A stretch of 64,000 nucleotides of DNA from DRTC01 sp964521025 (GCA_964521025.1 CAZFPK010000007.1:1-64000), one strand, 5' to 3'. Shown: positions 33,429 through 42,589, counted from the first letter of the stretch. A program made the numbers and translations. Notes: a model not told the origin generated them from the letters alone.

Positions 33429-33802
33429 ATCCAATTTCTTTCTCTCGAATCTTGACTTGTTTTTTCAAATCTTCATAAACTTCTTCGAGATTATCCATAA
33501 CATCATGATTCGAGTATCTTATAATTTTAATTCCAGTTTTGTTTATATTTTCAGTTCTTTGTTTGTCATATTCTATTTGTTTATTATGGCTTTCGCCATC
33601 GATTTCGATTCCTAATAAAAGTTTCGAGCAATAAAAATCCAGAATATAATTTAAGATAGGTTTTTGCTTGAGAAATTTATAATTCATTAACTGCTTGTTT
33701 CTTAAAAGATTATGCCACAAAGTTGCTTCCGCGTAGGTCATATTTTTTTCTGTTTTCTCTTGCTTTATCTTTTAAGGATGTATTGTAAGGTTGATATTTC
33801 AA
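33427..33802 (-). pseudogene. DUF559 (Vsr-like) endonuclease, probable one-base frameshift
   Basis: A small PD-(D/E)XK nuclease: MTYAEATLWHNLLRNKQL, YKFLKQKPILNYILDFYC, LGIEIDGESHNKQIEYDKQR, IIRYSNHDVMDNLEEV. Catalytic Asp/Glu residues are visible in ILDFYC and GIEIDG. The frame from ATG 33741 gives 104 aa. Upstream, in the next frame, the usual N terminus of this family is readable as KYQPYNTSLKDKARENRK and joins at a 7-A run (33743-33749), so one extra A has probably been gained. Without it the gene would start at TTG 33802. It fills a cassette bounded by inverted repeats between gcvPA and gcvPB. Confidence 0.65.
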
Positions 33803-33808
33803 TTTTAA

Positions 33809-33840
33809 AACCCCTCTTAATCTCCCCTTTTCAGGGGAGA
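33809..33840. repeat. Right terminal repeat of the DUF559 cassette
   Basis: AACCCCTCTTAATCT (33809-33823) then CCCC-TTTTCA-GGGG (33824-33837). Its reverse complement matches 33400-33428 in the CCCCTGAAAAGGGG core and in AGGGGTT. Single related copies lie near 46444-46480 and 49436-49470. Confidence 0.75.
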
Positions 33841-33854
33841 AACTTACAAGGAAA

Positions 33855-35195
33855 TCATCTTTGGAGTTGTTTCAATTCTTTAACAAAATGCTCGAGCTCC
33901 TCTTTCCTCTTTTTCTCCGTAACTGCGATCAGCAACATATTTTCATAACCGAATTGTTTCAAATCTACTCCGGCAAAAATATTTTTCGATTTTAGTTTTT
34001 GAATTATTTTGCGAGTAGGTATTGGAGTTTTGATCGCAAATTCCTTGAAAAACGGAGCGTCGAATGCTAATAAAAAACCGTCGATTTGACAGATCTTTTT
34101 TGCCAGATAGTGGGCTTTAGTAGTAGATTGTTCCGCAACTTCCAGCAAACCCTGTTTTCCCAGCAAGCACATATAAACAGTCGCAGCCAGGTTGCATAAT
34201 GCCTGATTGGAACAGATGTTGGAGGTTGCTTTTTCACGACGGATGTGCTGTTCTCTTGCCTGCAAAGTCAAAGAATACGCTTTTTTCCCATCTGCATCGA
34301 GTGTTGCTCCGACAATTCTGCCCGGCATAGTTCGAGCCAGTGAAAGGTTAGCTGCCAGAAATCCGAACAAAGGTCCGCCGAAACTCTGGAAATTTCCTAA
34401 AGATTGTCCTTCGCCCACAACTATATCTGCTTTATATTCGGATGGAGAATTCAAAACCGGAAGAGAAAGCGGATCGACGCAGGCGATGAAAAGTGCTTTT
34501 CTACTGGAATGGATTATCGGTTCGATTGTAAACACATCTTCCAGATTCCCAAAAAAATTAGGAGTTTGAATGAGGACACAAGCAGTTTCATCATCGATAT
34601 TTTCCTTTAAAACTTCGCTATCGAGAAGACCGTTTTTTTCAGGAATAATAATCAGTTCGATTTCGATTCCCTCCGTATATGCTTTGATAACTTGCAAATA
34701 GAGCGGATTTATCGTTCCCGAAATGATTACCTTGAATTTCCTGGTTTTGCGAACTGCCATCAGGATCGCTTCGGCAGCAGCAGTTGCTCCGTCATACATA
34801 CCGGCATTGGAAATCTCCATTCCCGTCAATTCGCAGATCAAAGTCTGGTATTCATAAATATACTGCAAAGTTCCCTGGCTAACTTCTGCCTGATAAGGAG
34901 TGTAAGCAGTCAGAAATTCAGGTCGGGAAATGATGTTGTCAACTGCTGCCGGGATGAAATGGTCATAAACTCCTACTCCAAGAAAGGAGCTTACATCATC
35001 GGTAGAGATATTTTTAGAAGCGAGTTTCTGAATTCTATTTGTTATTTCTAATTCAGACAGAGGATTTTCCAAACAGCATGGTTCTTTATGGATAAATTTA
35101 GCGGGAATATCTTTTAGTAAATCCACGAATTTTTCCACTCCAATTGTTTCTAACATTTCCTTTCGCTGCTGGTCGGTATTGGAAATAAAAGGCAT
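33855..35195 (-). CDS. gcvPA: Glycine dehydrogenase (decarboxylating) subunit 1
   Basis: A 446-aa partner of GcvPB. Landmarks are FIHKEPCCLENPLSELE, the TPYQAEVSQGTLQYIYEYQTLICELTGMEISNAGMYDG family block (residues about 115-153), FQSFGGPLFGFLA and PGRIVGATLD. GGGAGAAG precedes the ATG and a TTGACA box is 58 nt upstream. It begins the minus-strand glycine-cleavage transcription unit. No glycine riboswitch is recognisable in the upstream 350 bp. gcvT and gcvH are not in the window. Confidence 0.94.
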   Translation of the reverse strand: MPFISNTDQQRKEMLETIGVEKFVDLLKDIPAKFIHKEPCCLENPLSELEITNRIQKLASKNISTDDVSSFLGVGVYDHFIPAAVDNIISRPEFLTAYTPYQAEVSQGTLQYIYEYQTLICELTGMEISNAGMYDGATAAAEAILMAVRKTRKFKVIISGTINPLYLQVIKAYTEGIEIELIIIPEKNGLLDSEVLKENIDDETACVLIQTPNFFGNLEDVFTIEPIIHSSRKALFIACVDPLSLPVLNSPSEYKADIVVGEGQSLGNFQSFGGPLFGFLAANLSLARTMPGRIVGATLDADGKKAYSLTLQAREQHIRREKATSNICSNQALCNLAATVYMCLLGKQGLLEVAEQSTTKAHYLAKKICQIDGFLLAFDAPFFKEFAIKTPIPTRKIIQKLKSKNIFAGVDLKQFGYENMLLIAVTEKKRKEELEHFVKELKQLQR

Positions 35196-35247
35196 TTTAC
35201 TTCTCCCTTTTTTGAAATTGGTTTTAGGAAAATTTTTTATGATTTTG

Positions 35248-35253
35248 TGTCAA
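35248..35253 (-). promoter_or_regulatory. -35-like TTGACA box before gcvPA
   Basis: TGTCAA on the plus strand, i.e. TTGACA on the minus strand, 58 nt from the gcvPA start. Independent minus-strand example of the spacing seen elsewhere. Confidence 0.45.
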
Positions 35254-35291
35254 ATGGAAAAGGGAGGATTTATTTTTGAATTTATAATATG

Positions 35292-35544
35292 TTAACATTT
35301 CACACTTCAATGGTATTTGCGTTAAGTCATATTAATAACCTCATAGAGGTTATATGTTTGTAATAAAATGCGTTAACATTTGGTTTAAACTTTTTCATCA
35401 TTTGCAGGTTTATGATGTCGCTTCGACGAAGATTATGTATCATCTTTATCAATTGCCAAATGCTAACGCAATTTATTACAATGATTGCACTGCTACGCAG
35501 TTTATATAGATATCAAATTGAATAAATCCAAGTGGGAAATGTTA
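35292..35544. repeat. Nested inverted-repeat element, about 250 bp
   Basis: Outer arms near 35294-35307 (TAACATTTCACACTT) and 35530-35544 (AAGTGGGAAATGTTA) pair with one mismatch. Inner arms 35358-35383 and 35456-35481 (TTGTAATAAA and TGCGTTA blocks) match at 24 of 26 positions. A hairpin AACCTC/GAGGTT (around 35337-35351) lies between the left arms. There is no coding capacity. It fills the gap between divergently read and distant minus-strand genes and looks like a non-autonomous mobile element or a large structured RNA. Confidence 0.65.
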
Positions 35545-35560
35545 GTAATATGTATTACAC

Positions 35561-36292
35561 TTACTTCAAACTCGAAGCAACCGACAAAATTCCCATCAAA
35601 ACCAAAAGCACTAAAGTTACTTTCCGGAAATGTTTCTCCTTGATCTTTTTGGAAAAAACATTTCCCATGATCACACCGATCATTAAAGCAGGAAAAAATG
35701 AAAGCGAGTAGTTCAGAACTTGTTCTGAAATCAATCCATGATAAATATAAACCGGAATCGTAAAAATATTCAAAACAAAAAAATATACTGCCAGATTTGC
35801 TCTGAAAACCTGTTTGTTCACACCTTGATTGGAAAGAAAAATAATTGCCGGAGGTCCTCCGATAGAAACACTTCCACTCAAAATTCCGCTGACAATTCCA
35901 ATCGGGATCATTGAGATTTTTTCGTGTTTGATTTTCCTGCGAAATCCAAAAAATAATAGCAATCCGAAGATAACGATGAAAATGCCAATGAAAAGTTTGA
36001 TCAGATTATCGTTAAGAGTAACAAGGAAATAAGCACCGATGGGAACTCCGATAATTCCGCAGACAATCAATACCCAGATCCGTTTCAAATCGAATGCTTT
36101 TCGAGCAGATAGGAAAACTGCAACATTGATTACGATTGAATATAAAACTAAAACCGGAACTGCTGTTTTGGGAGAGAAAAGAAGCGTGAGTAATGGCAGA
36201 GAAAGAATCGAAAAGCCGAAACCTGTGAAGCCCTGCAGTATTGCGGAGATGAAGATGATGAGGGAAACGATGAGAAGAAAATCAAATTCCAT
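35561..36292 (-). CDS. TSUP-family (TauE/SafE) membrane permease
   Basis: A 243-aa polytopic protein with about eight hydrophobic segments. Both halves carry the family motif: GFTGFGFSILSLPLL near the N terminus and GSVSIGGPPAIIFL at about 133-146. TSUP proteins export or import sulfite, sulfoacetate or other small anions. The specific substrate cannot be told. It stands alone, upstream gene DUF2461 being separated by a hairpin repeat. Confidence 0.85.
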   Translation of the reverse strand: MEFDFLLIVSLIIFISAILQGFTGFGFSILSLPLLTLLFSPKTAVPVLVLYSIVINVAVFLSARKAFDLKRIWVLIVCGIIGVPIGAYFLVTLNDNLIKLFIGIFIVIFGLLLFFGFRRKIKHEKISMIPIGIVSGILSGSVSIGGPPAIIFLSNQGVNKQVFRANLAVYFFVLNIFTIPVYIYHGLISEQVLNYSLSFFPALMIGVIMGNVFSKKIKEKHFRKVTLVLLVLMGILSVASSLK

Positions 36293-36380
36293 ATTTTTAA
36301 TACAATCTTTGAATCAAATTTGGTGGATTTGCTTCGTAATTAAACTGAAGCGAAGATAAGACCGACAACTTCCATAATCC

Positions 36381-36421
36381 TCGATTCATCCCGAATGCTT
36401 TAGGGACGAATCAAGTCTCGC
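36381..36421. repeat. Hairpin repeat between TSUP and DUF2461 genes
   Basis: GATTCATCCC and GGGACGAATC pair with one mismatch around a 10-nt loop (about 36385-36414). It resembles the CTCGACTTG-type palindromes at 7591-7722 in position and in flanking CCTCGA. Confidence 0.5.
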
Positions 36422-36429
36422 TAAATTTA

Positions 36430-37110
36430 TCAGATAACACCCAACAACCAATTATGCAGATCGATCATCTTCACGAAAATCTCAAAACACCAATCCAAAA
36501 AATCTTCCGAATAAAATTCCTCGATTATGGGAAATTCTTTTCCAGCCCAGAATCCGTTATAAAGTAGAAATTCAGCATTTTTATGATCTTTATCAAATCC
36601 GCGAGGTACTTTTTTGTAGTGTTTTCCGCCAAGTTGAAAATCCTGTTTCTGAAGTTTGTCGATGATATTTCTTAATTCATCACCTTTTTTTTCATCCACA
36701 ACCGTTTTCCTGAAATTGTCGCGGATATCAGCCGGAAACATATACAAGCCGCTTCCGATGAAAATCCTGTCCTTTTCAATCTGCAGGTAAAATCCCGGAC
36801 ATTCCAGTTTTTTGCGGTGACCTTCCCAGAATAAAATTCCCAGATGTGTTTTGAATGGTCGTTTATCAGGGCTGAAGCGAATATCACGATAAATGCGGAA
36901 AATGGATTTATCGGTTTTAGGAATTGCCCGGATTTCCGGAGAAATGGACTGCAGCCTTTCTCCTAAATCGACAACGAAATTGCGAGCAGGTTTCATCACA
37001 AATTCTTCAAAATCCGGTTTGTGATCTGTGAACCATTCTTTGGAGTTGTTGTCTGATAAATCCTGATAAAATTTTATCGTGTTTTTGGAAAATCCTTTGA
37101 AATTTTTCAT
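36430..37110 (-). CDS. DUF2461 (TIGR02453) family protein
   Basis: A 226-aa protein with the DUF2461 landmarks FSKNTIKFYQDLSDNNSKEWFTDHKPDFEEFV, DKSIFRIYRDIRFSPDKRPFKTHLG, CPGFYLQI and GSGLYMFPADIR. The function of the family is unknown, and it is widespread in Bacteroidetes relatives. I choose ATG 37110 (AGGAAGAAAA upstream). The longer frame to 37194 translates a C/G-rich repeat fragment. Confidence 0.82.
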   Translation of the reverse strand: MKNFKGFSKNTIKFYQDLSDNNSKEWFTDHKPDFEEFVMKPARNFVVDLGERLQSISPEIRAIPKTDKSIFRIYRDIRFSPDKRPFKTHLGILFWEGHRKKLECPGFYLQIEKDRIFIGSGLYMFPADIRDNFRKTVVDEKKGDELRNIIDKLQKQDFQLGGKHYKKVPRGFDKDHKNAEFLLYNGFWAGKEFPIIEEFYSEDFLDWCFEIFVKMIDLHNWLLGVI

Positions 37111-37243
37111 TTTTCTTCCTTTCAGTATCACCACCGTCCGGGTGGTTAATTTACCTCTCAGTAGCCCCGTCATCTCGATGGTTTTTGTTTGCAACTCAAC
37201 CGTTCGACAGATCGAGTTCCCATCGGGAAGATGGGGTTACAGA

Positions 37244-38875
37244 TCACAACTTTACTAACTCAAACTTCTCGCCATCAAACAGACCTTTATCACTCAATTT
37301 GATCTTTGGAATAACGAGCAGAGACATAAATGACAAAGTCATAAATGGTGACAAGAGTTTTGTGCCGTATTCTTTCACTTTTTTATCGAGTTCAGAATAT
37401 TTTTCAGCGACAATATCGTAACTCTCATCCGAGATAATTCCCGCAATCGGTAAAGGTAGAATCATTTCTTCATTTTCGGATACAACACAAATCCCGCCTT
37501 TATTCTCGATGATCAAATTGACTGCTTTTTTGAGCATTTCATCGGAAGTTCCGACCGCAATGATATTATGAGAATCATGAGCGATACTGGAAGCGATCGC
37601 TCCTTTTTTCAAACTAAAATTCCTGATGAAACCGACTGCCGGTTTCGTATGTTGATAACGATTTATTACTGTTATTTTGAGAATATCTCTTTGCACATCA
37701 GAAACAATATTTCCATTTTTTTCTTTTGGAGTTTCCATCGAAAGATTTGTAATTAATTGTCCATCCAATGCTTCGATGACTTTGATCTTTTCTTTTTTGG
37801 ATGGAAGGGAAAAATCTGTTAAAGTTTTCTTTTCTACTTTGAAGTTATTGATGATTTTTGCTTTTTTTTGGGGAATTGAAGTCTGTCCATTTTCCGCAGC
37901 CAATTCACCTTTAATATAAGTTTTCAAAATATCTAATTCTCTCAAATTATCAACGATCAGTAAATCCGCATCATCACCTTCCTGCAATAATCCGACATCG
38001 AGATTGTAATGCTTGACCGGATTCACACAAGCAGCCTGCAGAACTTTCACCAAATCAAAACCTTTGGCAATTGCCCGTTTCACCAAGTCGTTGATATGAC
38101 CTTTGAGCAGATCATCAGGATGTTTGTCATCGCTGCAGAACATACATTTTTCAGGATATTTATTGATAAGCGGAATTAAATCATCATAGTTTTTTGCAGC
38201 AGAACCTTCCCGGATCAGAATTTTCATTCCAAGTTTTATTTTTTCCTCCGCTTCTTGATAAGAAAAACATTCGTGGTCTGTTGAAATTCCGGCTGAAATG
38301 TATTTTCTTAAATCTTTTCCTTTCAATCCGGGTGCATGCCCGTCGATTGGTTTTCCCAGATTATGCGCAGAATTTATTTTCTCTAAAACTTCCAGATCAT
38401 CATTTATTACTCCCGGAAAATTCATCATTTCGGAAAGATATTTTATCTCTTTCATTTCCAGAAGTCCTTCAATTTTTTGCGCACCCAGAACTGCTCCGGA
38501 AGTTTCAAATTCTGTTGCCGGAACGCAGGAAGGCGCTCCAAAAAAGAACTTGAAGGGAACTTTATCAGCATCTTCCAGCATGAATTTTACACCATCGATT
38601 CCCATTACATTGGCAATCTCATGCGGATCGGAAACAGTCGCGATTGTTCCATTAGTTACAGCAATTCTGGAGAATTCGGAAGGAGTCAGCATCGAGCTTT
38701 CGATGTGAATGTGAGCATCGATAAAACCAGGAAGGATGTAGTTTTTGTAGTTTTTTTTATCTTCTTGGATTTTTGTTATTTTTCCGCTGGTTACTGATAT
38801 TGTTCCGGGAAATATCCTTGAGTTTAGAACATCGACAATATTTCCTGAAATCGAAAAATTGTTTAAATCCATCAT
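37244..38875 (-). CDS. ade: Adenine deaminase
   Basis: A 543-aa amidohydrolase that converts adenine to hypoxanthine in purine salvage. Metal-binding and signature motifs are complete: PGFIDAHIHIESS, ATVSDPHEIANVMG, DGHAPG, STDHECFSYQEAEEK, CSDDKHPDDL, and the C-terminal SIAHDSHNI. I start at the double ATG at 38875/38872, downstream of AGGAT. The frame further upstream to 39025 runs through a palindromic repeat and a TTGACA box and is unlikely to be translated. Confidence 0.92.
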   Translation of the reverse strand: MMDLNNFSISGNIVDVLNSRIFPGTISVTSGKITKIQEDKKNYKNYILPGFIDAHIHIESSMLTPSEFSRIAVTNGTIATVSDPHEIANVMGIDGVKFMLEDADKVPFKFFFGAPSCVPATEFETSGAVLGAQKIEGLLEMKEIKYLSEMMNFPGVINDDLEVLEKINSAHNLGKPIDGHAPGLKGKDLRKYISAGISTDHECFSYQEAEEKIKLGMKILIREGSAAKNYDDLIPLINKYPEKCMFCSDDKHPDDLLKGHINDLVKRAIAKGFDLVKVLQAACVNPVKHYNLDVGLLQEGDDADLLIVDNLRELDILKTYIKGELAAENGQTSIPQKKAKIINNFKVEKKTLTDFSLPSKKEKIKVIEALDGQLITNLSMETPKEKNGNIVSDVQRDILKITVINRYQHTKPAVGFIRNFSLKKGAIASSIAHDSHNIIAVGTSDEMLKKAVNLIIENKGGICVVSENEEMILPLPIAGIISDESYDIVAEKYSELDKKVKEYGTKLLSPFMTLSFMSLLVIPKIKLSDKGLFDGEKFELVKL

Positions 38876-38926
38876 TCTATCCTGTCTGTTTCCTTTCTTC
38901 CGAAGCTTTCTTTCACTTGCTCTGAC

Positions 38927-38974
38927 ATTAAAATTCGGAAGGATGCGAATACCCGGAGTTTTCCGAATTTTAAT
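38927..38974. repeat. Inverted repeat upstream of ade
   Basis: ATTAAAATTCGGAA (38927-38940) and TTCCGAATTTTAAT (38961-38974) are perfect 14-bp arms around 20 bp. The TTCGGAA core links it to the repeats at 26153-26330. Confidence 0.65.
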
Positions 38975-39209
38975 GATTAGAATTCCTTCTCGAGAAGCTT
39001 TGGAAAGGCAATAACATTTTGTCAAAAGAAAAATTATTTAGGATTCGACTTGATCAGGAAGTTGCTTGAAAAGATTGGAGATAAACAATATCGGCTAAAT
39101 AGAAATAATATAATTTTCCGACAATTCTTTTTCTCCTTACCTCCATTTTTCCCTTCTTCTGTTTTTCCTTTCCTTGACACAGAATAAAACCTCAAAAAAA
39201 GTGCCGGAT

Positions 39210-41681
39210 ATGAGAGAATCTTTAATAATATTCCTGATAGTTCTGTTATATTTCGGATCGCTGCCTGCATCTGAAAACAAAGAGATTGTGTCTTTGTCTT
39301 CAGAAAAAGATTCCCCGGAAACAACCTCTCTCATCGATTCGATTTCTACCGACACACTTTCAACGGAAACCATTGAATATGACTCGCTTTTCTATTCTGC
39401 AGACAGCATTTTTTATGCACTCGAAAAAGAGAGGATCGATCTGACGGGGAATGCTTCTATCAAATACCGGTCTTCAGATATTAAAGCGGATACGATTTCC
39501 ATTAATATTGCTAAAGATCAGGCATATACGAAAGGTCAATCCTATCTGAAAGACGGAACTCAGACTGCTCTTGGAAATGAAATATATTACGATCTCGACT
39601 CGCAATGGGGTTTGATCGAGCAGGGAGCAAGCAAGTTTGAACAAGGTTATTATTATGGAGACGAGATCCGCAAAGCAGGCGAGAAAACATTCGATGTGGA
39701 TCGGGGGATTTTTACGACTTGCGATGCTTTGCACCCGCATTTTTATATTGGAACAAAAAAATTAAGATTATACCGGGATGATAAGATCGTCGGCAAACCG
39801 ATAATTTTTTATGCGAATCATTTTCCGGTCTTTGCTTTTCCTTTCGGAACATTTACCGTGAAAAGAGGGAGGCATACCGGGATCCTGGTTCCTGCGCCCG
39901 GTTACAGTAAAACTTACGGCAAACACATCGAAAATATTGCTTTTTATTATGCTTTCAAGGATCATGTCGATGCGATCCTATCCTTCGATTATTATGAGAA
40001 AGAAGGTTGGGATCTCACTTTTTTTACGCAATATTTGAAACGCTATCTTTTTGATGGAGATTTCACAGCAAAACTTCATAAAAAATCTACCAGTCCTGAA
40101 GCTGCAACTTATGACTGGCTCCTGAAAGCACAGCATCATCATGACTTTGGGAACCGCACAACTTTCGATGCTGACCTGGAATTTGTCAGCAGCCGGCAGA
40201 TCTGGGAAGGGAGTTCCAATATCGATGAAAGATTGAGCGAAAAGATCGAATCCTCGTTGTCATACAAAAAACCTTTTTTAGGAAATTTTCTGTATGCGGA
40301 TGCGGATTACACGGATGATTTCCTGAATGAAACCAAAGAAATAACTTTACCGTCAATCCGTTATTCTCTTCCCTCCAAACCGATCTATGAACTTTTCCTC
40401 AAAGATGATGATTTCGATGAAGATGCCTGGTGGACGGATTTTTCATATTCGTATAATTTCAAAGCCTCTCATTTTGGAGAAATCGACGATCCGGATGCTG
40501 ATTTCTATGATGTGATTTATAAAGTGAAAAAAGACAGCTCGGGAAATTACATCAACCAGCATAATGCCGGAGCAAAACATTCAGGAGGTCTGAGTTATGC
40601 GCATAAACTCAAAGGGTGGTTAGACTTGCGGCAATCTGTTTCCGTGCATGAAGCCTGGTTTGACCGGGACAAAAATGAGAAAAAAGCAGTGAGAGGTTCT
40701 GACTACTCGACCAGTTCAACGCTTGGATTTTCTTTATACGGGCTAAGAAAAATCCAGGGTTTTTATATTTCAGCGCTCAGGCATATTTTTTCGCCGAAAA
40801 TTACTTTTTCCTATCATCCGGATTTCTCACAAAATGAAAGATTTTATAATTTTGAAGGAATTAATTTGAGCAGTTCTTCCAAACAGAGAAAGATCGGTTT
40901 TTCTTTTGCTAATACCTGGCAATTGAAGCTCCGGAAAACAGAATCCCAAAAAGAAAGAAAGATCAATGATTTTTTTTCATTCGATTCCGGTCTTAGTTAT
41001 GATTTTGAAAATGAAGGAAAAGGGTTCGGCAATATTACTCACAACCTGGACTTAAATCCAAACGATCTGAAATTCGGAATTATGACATTTTCTTTAGATC
41101 CTGACCTGGATATTTACCAGGAAACTTACGGTTTGAAGTTTAAAGACTGGAATCCTGAAAATTGGGATTTTGCAGTTTATAATTGGAATTTCAACGCATC
41201 GACAAAACTGTCTTTTTCCGGAGATGCAGGTTATTTCGATTATTTCCCGGAACCGGAAAACAGGTTCATTTCCAGTCGATTCTTTCAGGATGACACTCTT
41301 TCCATCGAAGAGGAACAAACCGCAATAACACTGGAAGAACTGGAACAATTAACACAGGATAAAAATAACTGGTCGATTTCATTCAGGAATTCTTTTAAAA
41401 CAAACAAAGCACTTTTCAAGACCAGAGATTTTACCAGCAGCCTGCACACAGATCTTTCCTTGAAATTAACAAAGAACTGGTCGCTTTCTTATGGAAATTA
41501 TATCGATTTGAAAGAAAAAAAGATGATCTCACACAATTTCACGATCACCCGCGAACTGCATTGCTGGAAGATAGTTTTCACATACTCCAGGCAAAGCGAT
41601 TATTGGAAATATTCTTTCCGATTATTCAACATCAAATTACCGCAGGATCTAAAATTCCAGACTTCGGATCATAAGAAATAA
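39210..41681 (+). CDS. lptD: LptD-like LPS-assembly outer-membrane protein
   Basis: An 823-aa outer-membrane beta-barrel protein. A signal peptide (residues 1-20) is followed by an OstA/LptA-like periplasmic domain (about 60-190: YSADSIFYALEKERIDLTGNASIKY..DIKADTISIN) and then the LptD barrel (PVFAFPFGTFTVKRGRHTGILVP, many alternating strands to the C terminus). LptD with LptE inserts LPS in the outer leaflet, so the organism should have an LPS-type outer membrane. TTG 39174 sits on a TTGACA box and is rejected as start in favour of ATG 39210. Confidence 0.82.
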   Translation: MRESLIIFLIVLLYFGSLPASENKEIVSLSSEKDSPETTSLIDSISTDTLSTETIEYDSLFYSADSIFYALEKERIDLTGNASIKYRSSDIKADTISINIAKDQAYTKGQSYLKDGTQTALGNEIYYDLDSQWGLIEQGASKFEQGYYYGDEIRKAGEKTFDVDRGIFTTCDALHPHFYIGTKKLRLYRDDKIVGKPIIFYANHFPVFAFPFGTFTVKRGRHTGILVPAPGYSKTYGKHIENIAFYYAFKDHVDAILSFDYYEKEGWDLTFFTQYLKRYLFDGDFTAKLHKKSTSPEAATYDWLLKAQHHHDFGNRTTFDADLEFVSSRQIWEGSSNIDERLSEKIESSLSYKKPFLGNFLYADADYTDDFLNETKEITLPSIRYSLPSKPIYELFLKDDDFDEDAWWTDFSYSYNFKASHFGEIDDPDADFYDVIYKVKKDSSGNYINQHNAGAKHSGGLSYAHKLKGWLDLRQSVSVHEAWFDRDKNEKKAVRGSDYSTSSTLGFSLYGLRKIQGFYISALRHIFSPKITFSYHPDFSQNERFYNFEGINLSSSSKQRKIGFSFANTWQLKLRKTESQKERKINDFFSFDSGLSYDFENEGKGFGNITHNLDLNPNDLKFGIMTFSLDPDLDIYQETYGLKFKDWNPENWDFAVYNWNFNASTKLSFSGDAGYFDYFPEPENRFISSRFFQDDTLSIEEEQTAITLEELEQLTQDKNNWSISFRNSFKTNKALFKTRDFTSSLHTDLSLKLTKNWSLSYGNYIDLKEKKMISHNFTITRELHCWKIVFTYSRQSDYWKYSFRLFNIKLPQDLKFQTSDHKK

Positions 41682-41700
41682 GGAAAAGGGAGAAAGGAAA

Positions 41701-42453
41701 ATGGAAAAGGGAAAAAAAGGGAAGGTTCAAGTTACAAGGTGCAAGGGTCAAGGAAAAAGGAACAGAGAATCCGGCTTCGCTACGCTTCACCGTGACAAGT
41801 CTGCACCTCGCAACTCGCAACCTGCACCCCGCAACCCGAACCTCGCACCTGGCGACCCGCAACCCGCAACACGCAACCCGCACCCCGCCATTTTTCTTGA
41901 TCGAGATGGGACTATTAATATGGATAAAGGTGGTTATATTAATCACCCGGATGATTTTGAATTATTCCCTTTTGCCGGGGAAGCGATTTCCATTCTGAAT
42001 AAACCGGGTTACCTGGTTTTTGTAGTTTCCAATCAATCCGGGATAACACGGGGTTATTATACGGCCGAAGATCTGGAGAAAATTCATCAAAAAATGGAAA
42101 AACAACTGCAAAGATGCGGAGCAAAGATCGACGAGATTTTTTTCTCTCCGTATCATATCGAAGGAAAAATCGAACCTTATAATATTCATCATGAAGACCG
42201 GAAACCGGGTTTGGGAATGTTCAAAAAAGCATTGAAAAAATATCGTTTCGATGTTAAAAGATCATTCATGATCGGAGACCGCTATTCCGATATCGTCTTC
42301 GGGAAGAAAGCAGGTTTGACAACAATTTTGCTGCTCACCGGTTTTGGAAAAGATATATTTTATAACGACCGGAAAAAATGGGAATATCAGCCGGATTATG
42401 TGGTAAAAGATTTATTGGTCGCTGCGAAATTGATCGAGAAGTTAGGGATTTAA
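41701..42453 (+). CDS. gmhB: HAD-family D,D-heptose 1,7-bisphosphate phosphatase, with repeat-derived N terminus
   Basis: The catalytic part begins AIFLDRDGT at residue 63 (nucleophile Asp67, acid/base Asp69), followed by SNQSGITRGYYT, DEIFFSPYH and the MIGDRYSDI HAD motif III. GmhB dephosphorylates heptose-1,7-bisphosphate in LPS inner-core synthesis, which fits the upstream lptD. Normally the protein starts one or two residues before AIFLDRDG. Here the only in-frame ATG is at 41701, so 62 residues rich in Arg/Asn/Pro (PAPRNPNLAPGD, PATRNPHPA) are encoded by an inserted tandem-like repeat. Whether the protein is made with this tail is uncertain. Confidence 0.8.
   Translation: MEKGKKGKVQVTRCKGQGKRNRESGFATLHRDKSAPRNSQPAPRNPNLAPGDPQPATRNPHPAIFLDRDGTINMDKGGYINHPDDFELFPFAGEAISILNKPGYLVFVVSNQSGITRGYYTAEDLEKIHQKMEKQLQRCGAKIDEIFFSPYHIEGKIEPYNIHHEDRKPGLGMFKKALKKYRFDVKRSFMIGDRYSDIVFGKKAGLTTILLLTGFGKDIFYNDRKKWEYQPDYVVKDLLVAAKLIEKLGI
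41806..41889 (+). repeat. Degenerate CGCAACCCGCAACC tandem phrase
   Basis: CGCAAC, CTGCACC, CGCAACC and CGCACC units repeat about ten times, each 7-8 bp, in otherwise A/T-rich DNA. The G+C content stands out sharply from its neighbours. It provides most of the N-terminal extension of gmhB. Confidence 0.7.
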
Positions 42454-42580
42454 CTGTCATTCCGAGGATTTTCCTGCTTAACTTTCGAGGAATCTTCAGC
42501 GAATATGAACCGGAAATATTTATTAAGTTGTAGATTTTTCGTGAGAAAGATTTCATGAGAAACCTCAGAATGACAGAAAT
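42454..42580. repeat. TGTCATTCCGAGG ... CCTCAGAATGACAG repeat
   Basis: CTGTCATTCCGAGG at the left and CCTCAGAATGACAG at the right enclose the gmhB-EEP gap as imperfect inverted ends, with GAGGAATCTTCAG inside. It is another member of the TGTCATT family at 185-259. Confidence 0.6.
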
Positions 42581-42589
42581 ATCATATAT

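Noticed and set aside
33376..35560. Glycine riboswitch for the gcvPA/gcvPB unit
   Set aside because: No tandem glycine-aptamer core could be found in the region upstream of gcvPA; the structures seen are inverted repeats of another kind.
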